NCBI GenBank assembly: GCA_031288215.1
Contig: JAITRV010000062.1
Location: forward strand, 1 to 6,240
Direction: 5' to 3'
Source: Spirochaetaceae bacterium
GTDB lineage: Bacteria; Spirochaetota; Spirochaetia; Treponematales; Breznakiellaceae
DNA: 6,240 nucleotides
This document shows positions 5,433-6,240 of the stretch, one piece after another (position 1 is the stretch's first letter; each line of letters starts with the position of its first letter). The translations under genes and the position numbers were made by a program. The notes under the pieces were generated by a model. That model worked only from the letters and a program-made list of their open reading frames with translations, did no database searches and had not been told where the DNA came from.

Positions 5433-6080
5433 ATGCGTATAATTTTCGCCCTTTTCCCGGTGTCGCTTGCGATGCTTATTATCAATTCCTGTCCTCTGGA
5501 AGATAGTGGAGCTTCAATGCTTTCGCCAGCTATCGCGATGCAGATTATCGTGGAGAACAAGGGAGACCTTCCGGCAACCGTCAAGATCCGCCATGTCTAT
5601 TCCGGCGAATGGAAAGACGGTAAAGCGGAATACTCAGACTGGTCCACCATAGAACTCGCCGGAGGGGAGAGCCGGACCATAAACCACGAAACCACCAGTT
5701 ATGTGTATAAAGGCAAACGCCAGGAGATGAGCGGGTTCATCCTCTTCAACGACTATTTATTCAATGATATGAATATGCGGCATGACAACGACAGTTCATC
5801 CTTTGAACTGGAAATCACGAGAAGGGGGATGACCAGGCGGCTTGCGGGGTATGATACGAAAGACGGCGCGTTTATTGAGACCGGGCTGGGAGACTTAAAA
5901 ATGGTGTTAGATATTCCGAGCATGGTAACTATACTTCATCATAAGGGGGGGCAAGACGGAATATTCTTTATAACCATTCCGTATATCTTACTCGCAAACC
6001 TCACCATTGAAAGCAACGGGACCTGTAAGTTTGAGTATACGAATATCTATGAAAGCGGTAATACGGAATTCCCCGACTGA
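5433..6080 (+). CDS. Lipoprotein of unknown function
   Basis: The 215-residue product starts at ATG 5433, chosen over in-frame ATGs at 5403 and 5421 because GGAGGG (5423-5428) sits 4 nt before it and because this start places the signal peptide at the N-terminus. Residues 1-19 are a lipoprotein signal (MRIIFALFPVSLAMLIINS) with lipobox INSC and Cys20 as the modified residue. The mature protein looks rich in beta strands. Residues about 35-85 (QIIVENKGDLPATVKIRHV, then SDWSTIELAGGESRTI) recall an immunoglobulin-like sandwich in which a strand pair is closed by a 'GGES' turn. The later part (about 100-200) has further alternating hydrophobic segments. I do not recognise a family. It follows the DUF6174-like lipoprotein by 54 bp on the same strand and probably shares its promoter. 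A hairpin at 6092-6123 follows the stop. Confidence 0.85.
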   Translation: MRIIFALFPVSLAMLIINSCPLEDSGASMLSPAIAMQIIVENKGDLPATVKIRHVYSGEWKDGKAEYSDWSTIELAGGESRTINHETTSYVYKGKRQEMSGFILFNDYLFNDMNMRHDNDSSSFELEITRRGMTRRLAGYDTKDGAFIETGLGDLKMVLDIPSMVTILHHKGGQDGIFFITIPYILLANLTIESNGTCKFEYTNIYESGNTEFPD

Positions 6081-6091
6081 CCTCTGCCGGC

Positions 6092-6123
6092 GGCGCTTGG
6101 CACTCAAACGGGTGCCAGGCGCC
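6092..6123. terminator. Hairpin between convergent genes, possible bidirectional terminator
   Basis: A stem of 14 pairs (12 Watson-Crick plus two G-T) pairs GGCGCTTGGCACTC with GGGTGCCAGGCGCC around an AAAC loop. It lies 11 nt after the second lipoprotein stop and 15 nt after the stop of the converging frame on the other strand, the usual place for a shared terminator. Neither side has a proper T-tract, so it may act with Rho or as an RNA-stabilising 3' hairpin. Confidence 0.55.
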
Positions 6124-6138
6124 AAATCTCTCCCAGTT

Positions 6139-6240
6139 TCAAATTCTATCCCCGAGCCCCTTTTCAATCTTACTTTCAAAATACGCCCTCATAAAAACGT
6201 CCTCCGCTTCCATCACCCCCGCCCACTTTTCCGGTAACTC
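6139..6240 (-). CDS. C-terminal fragment of an unrecognised protein (right edge)
   Basis: The minus strand is open from the right edge to a TGA at 6141-6139, giving 33 residues (starting ELPEKWAGVMEAEDVF and ending IEKGLGDRI). The composition is that of an amphipathic, charged helix. Reasons to think it real are its protein-like composition, the stop placed just before a strong hairpin, and the convergent orientation that this hairpin would serve. The fragment is too short to assign a family. Confidence 0.5.
   Translation of the reverse strand, partial: ELPEKWAGVMEAEDVFMRAYFESKIEKGLGDRI

Overview
The window looks like the chromosome of a GC-rich spirochaete, most likely a Treponema-like organism. 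This is an inference from two short lipoproteins with relaxed, spirochaete-style lipoboxes (VFSC, INSC), a long TPR protein ending in paired CxxC zinc motifs, and a large swing in base composition between genes. No rRNA, tRNA, CRISPR array, transposase or integrase is visible, so the taxonomic guess is soft.

Layout, left to right. (1) Positions 1-933, minus strand: the N-terminal membrane half of an ABC exporter, cut by the left edge before its ATPase domain. (2) 1030-1647, minus: a TetR-family regulator, 96 bp upstream of the exporter on the same strand. (3) 1664-1723: the regulator's own promoter, with two tandem palindromes overlapping the -10 element and the predicted transcription start, a textbook autoregulatory operator. 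(4) 1797-4475, minus: a very GC-rich 892-residue protein with a jelly-roll (concanavalin-like) domain, about a dozen TPRs and a C-terminal eight-cysteine zinc module. It carries an in-frame block of GC-rich palindromes and 18-bp tandem repeats within the jelly-roll domain. (5) 4476-4931: a 456-bp non-coding region with a strong rightward promoter (TTGACG-17-TATCAT), a long structured leader, and a tandemly duplicated palindrome preceded by an A-rich tract. (6) 4932-5378 and 5433-6080, plus strand: two small lipoproteins, probably one operon, with much lower GC than the TPR gene. The first resembles the DUF6174 family; the second is not recognised. (7) 6092-6123: a 14-bp-stem hairpin between the second lipoprotein and a convergent reading frame. 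(8) 6139-6240, minus: the last 33 codons of a probable gene entering from the right edge.

How the parts fit. The TetR protein and the exporter form a likely regulator-transporter unit in which the regulator represses its own promoter and, through co-transcription, the exporter; the ligand is unknown. The TPR protein is transcribed toward this unit but is separated from it by the TetR promoter, so it is probably independent. The two lipoproteins point the other way, from a promoter in the shared intergenic region, and are probably surface or periplasmic-face proteins of unknown role. I see no sign of a defence system or a complete mobile element; the most unusual material is the repeat-rich insert in the TPR gene and the duplicated palindrome at 4781-4825.
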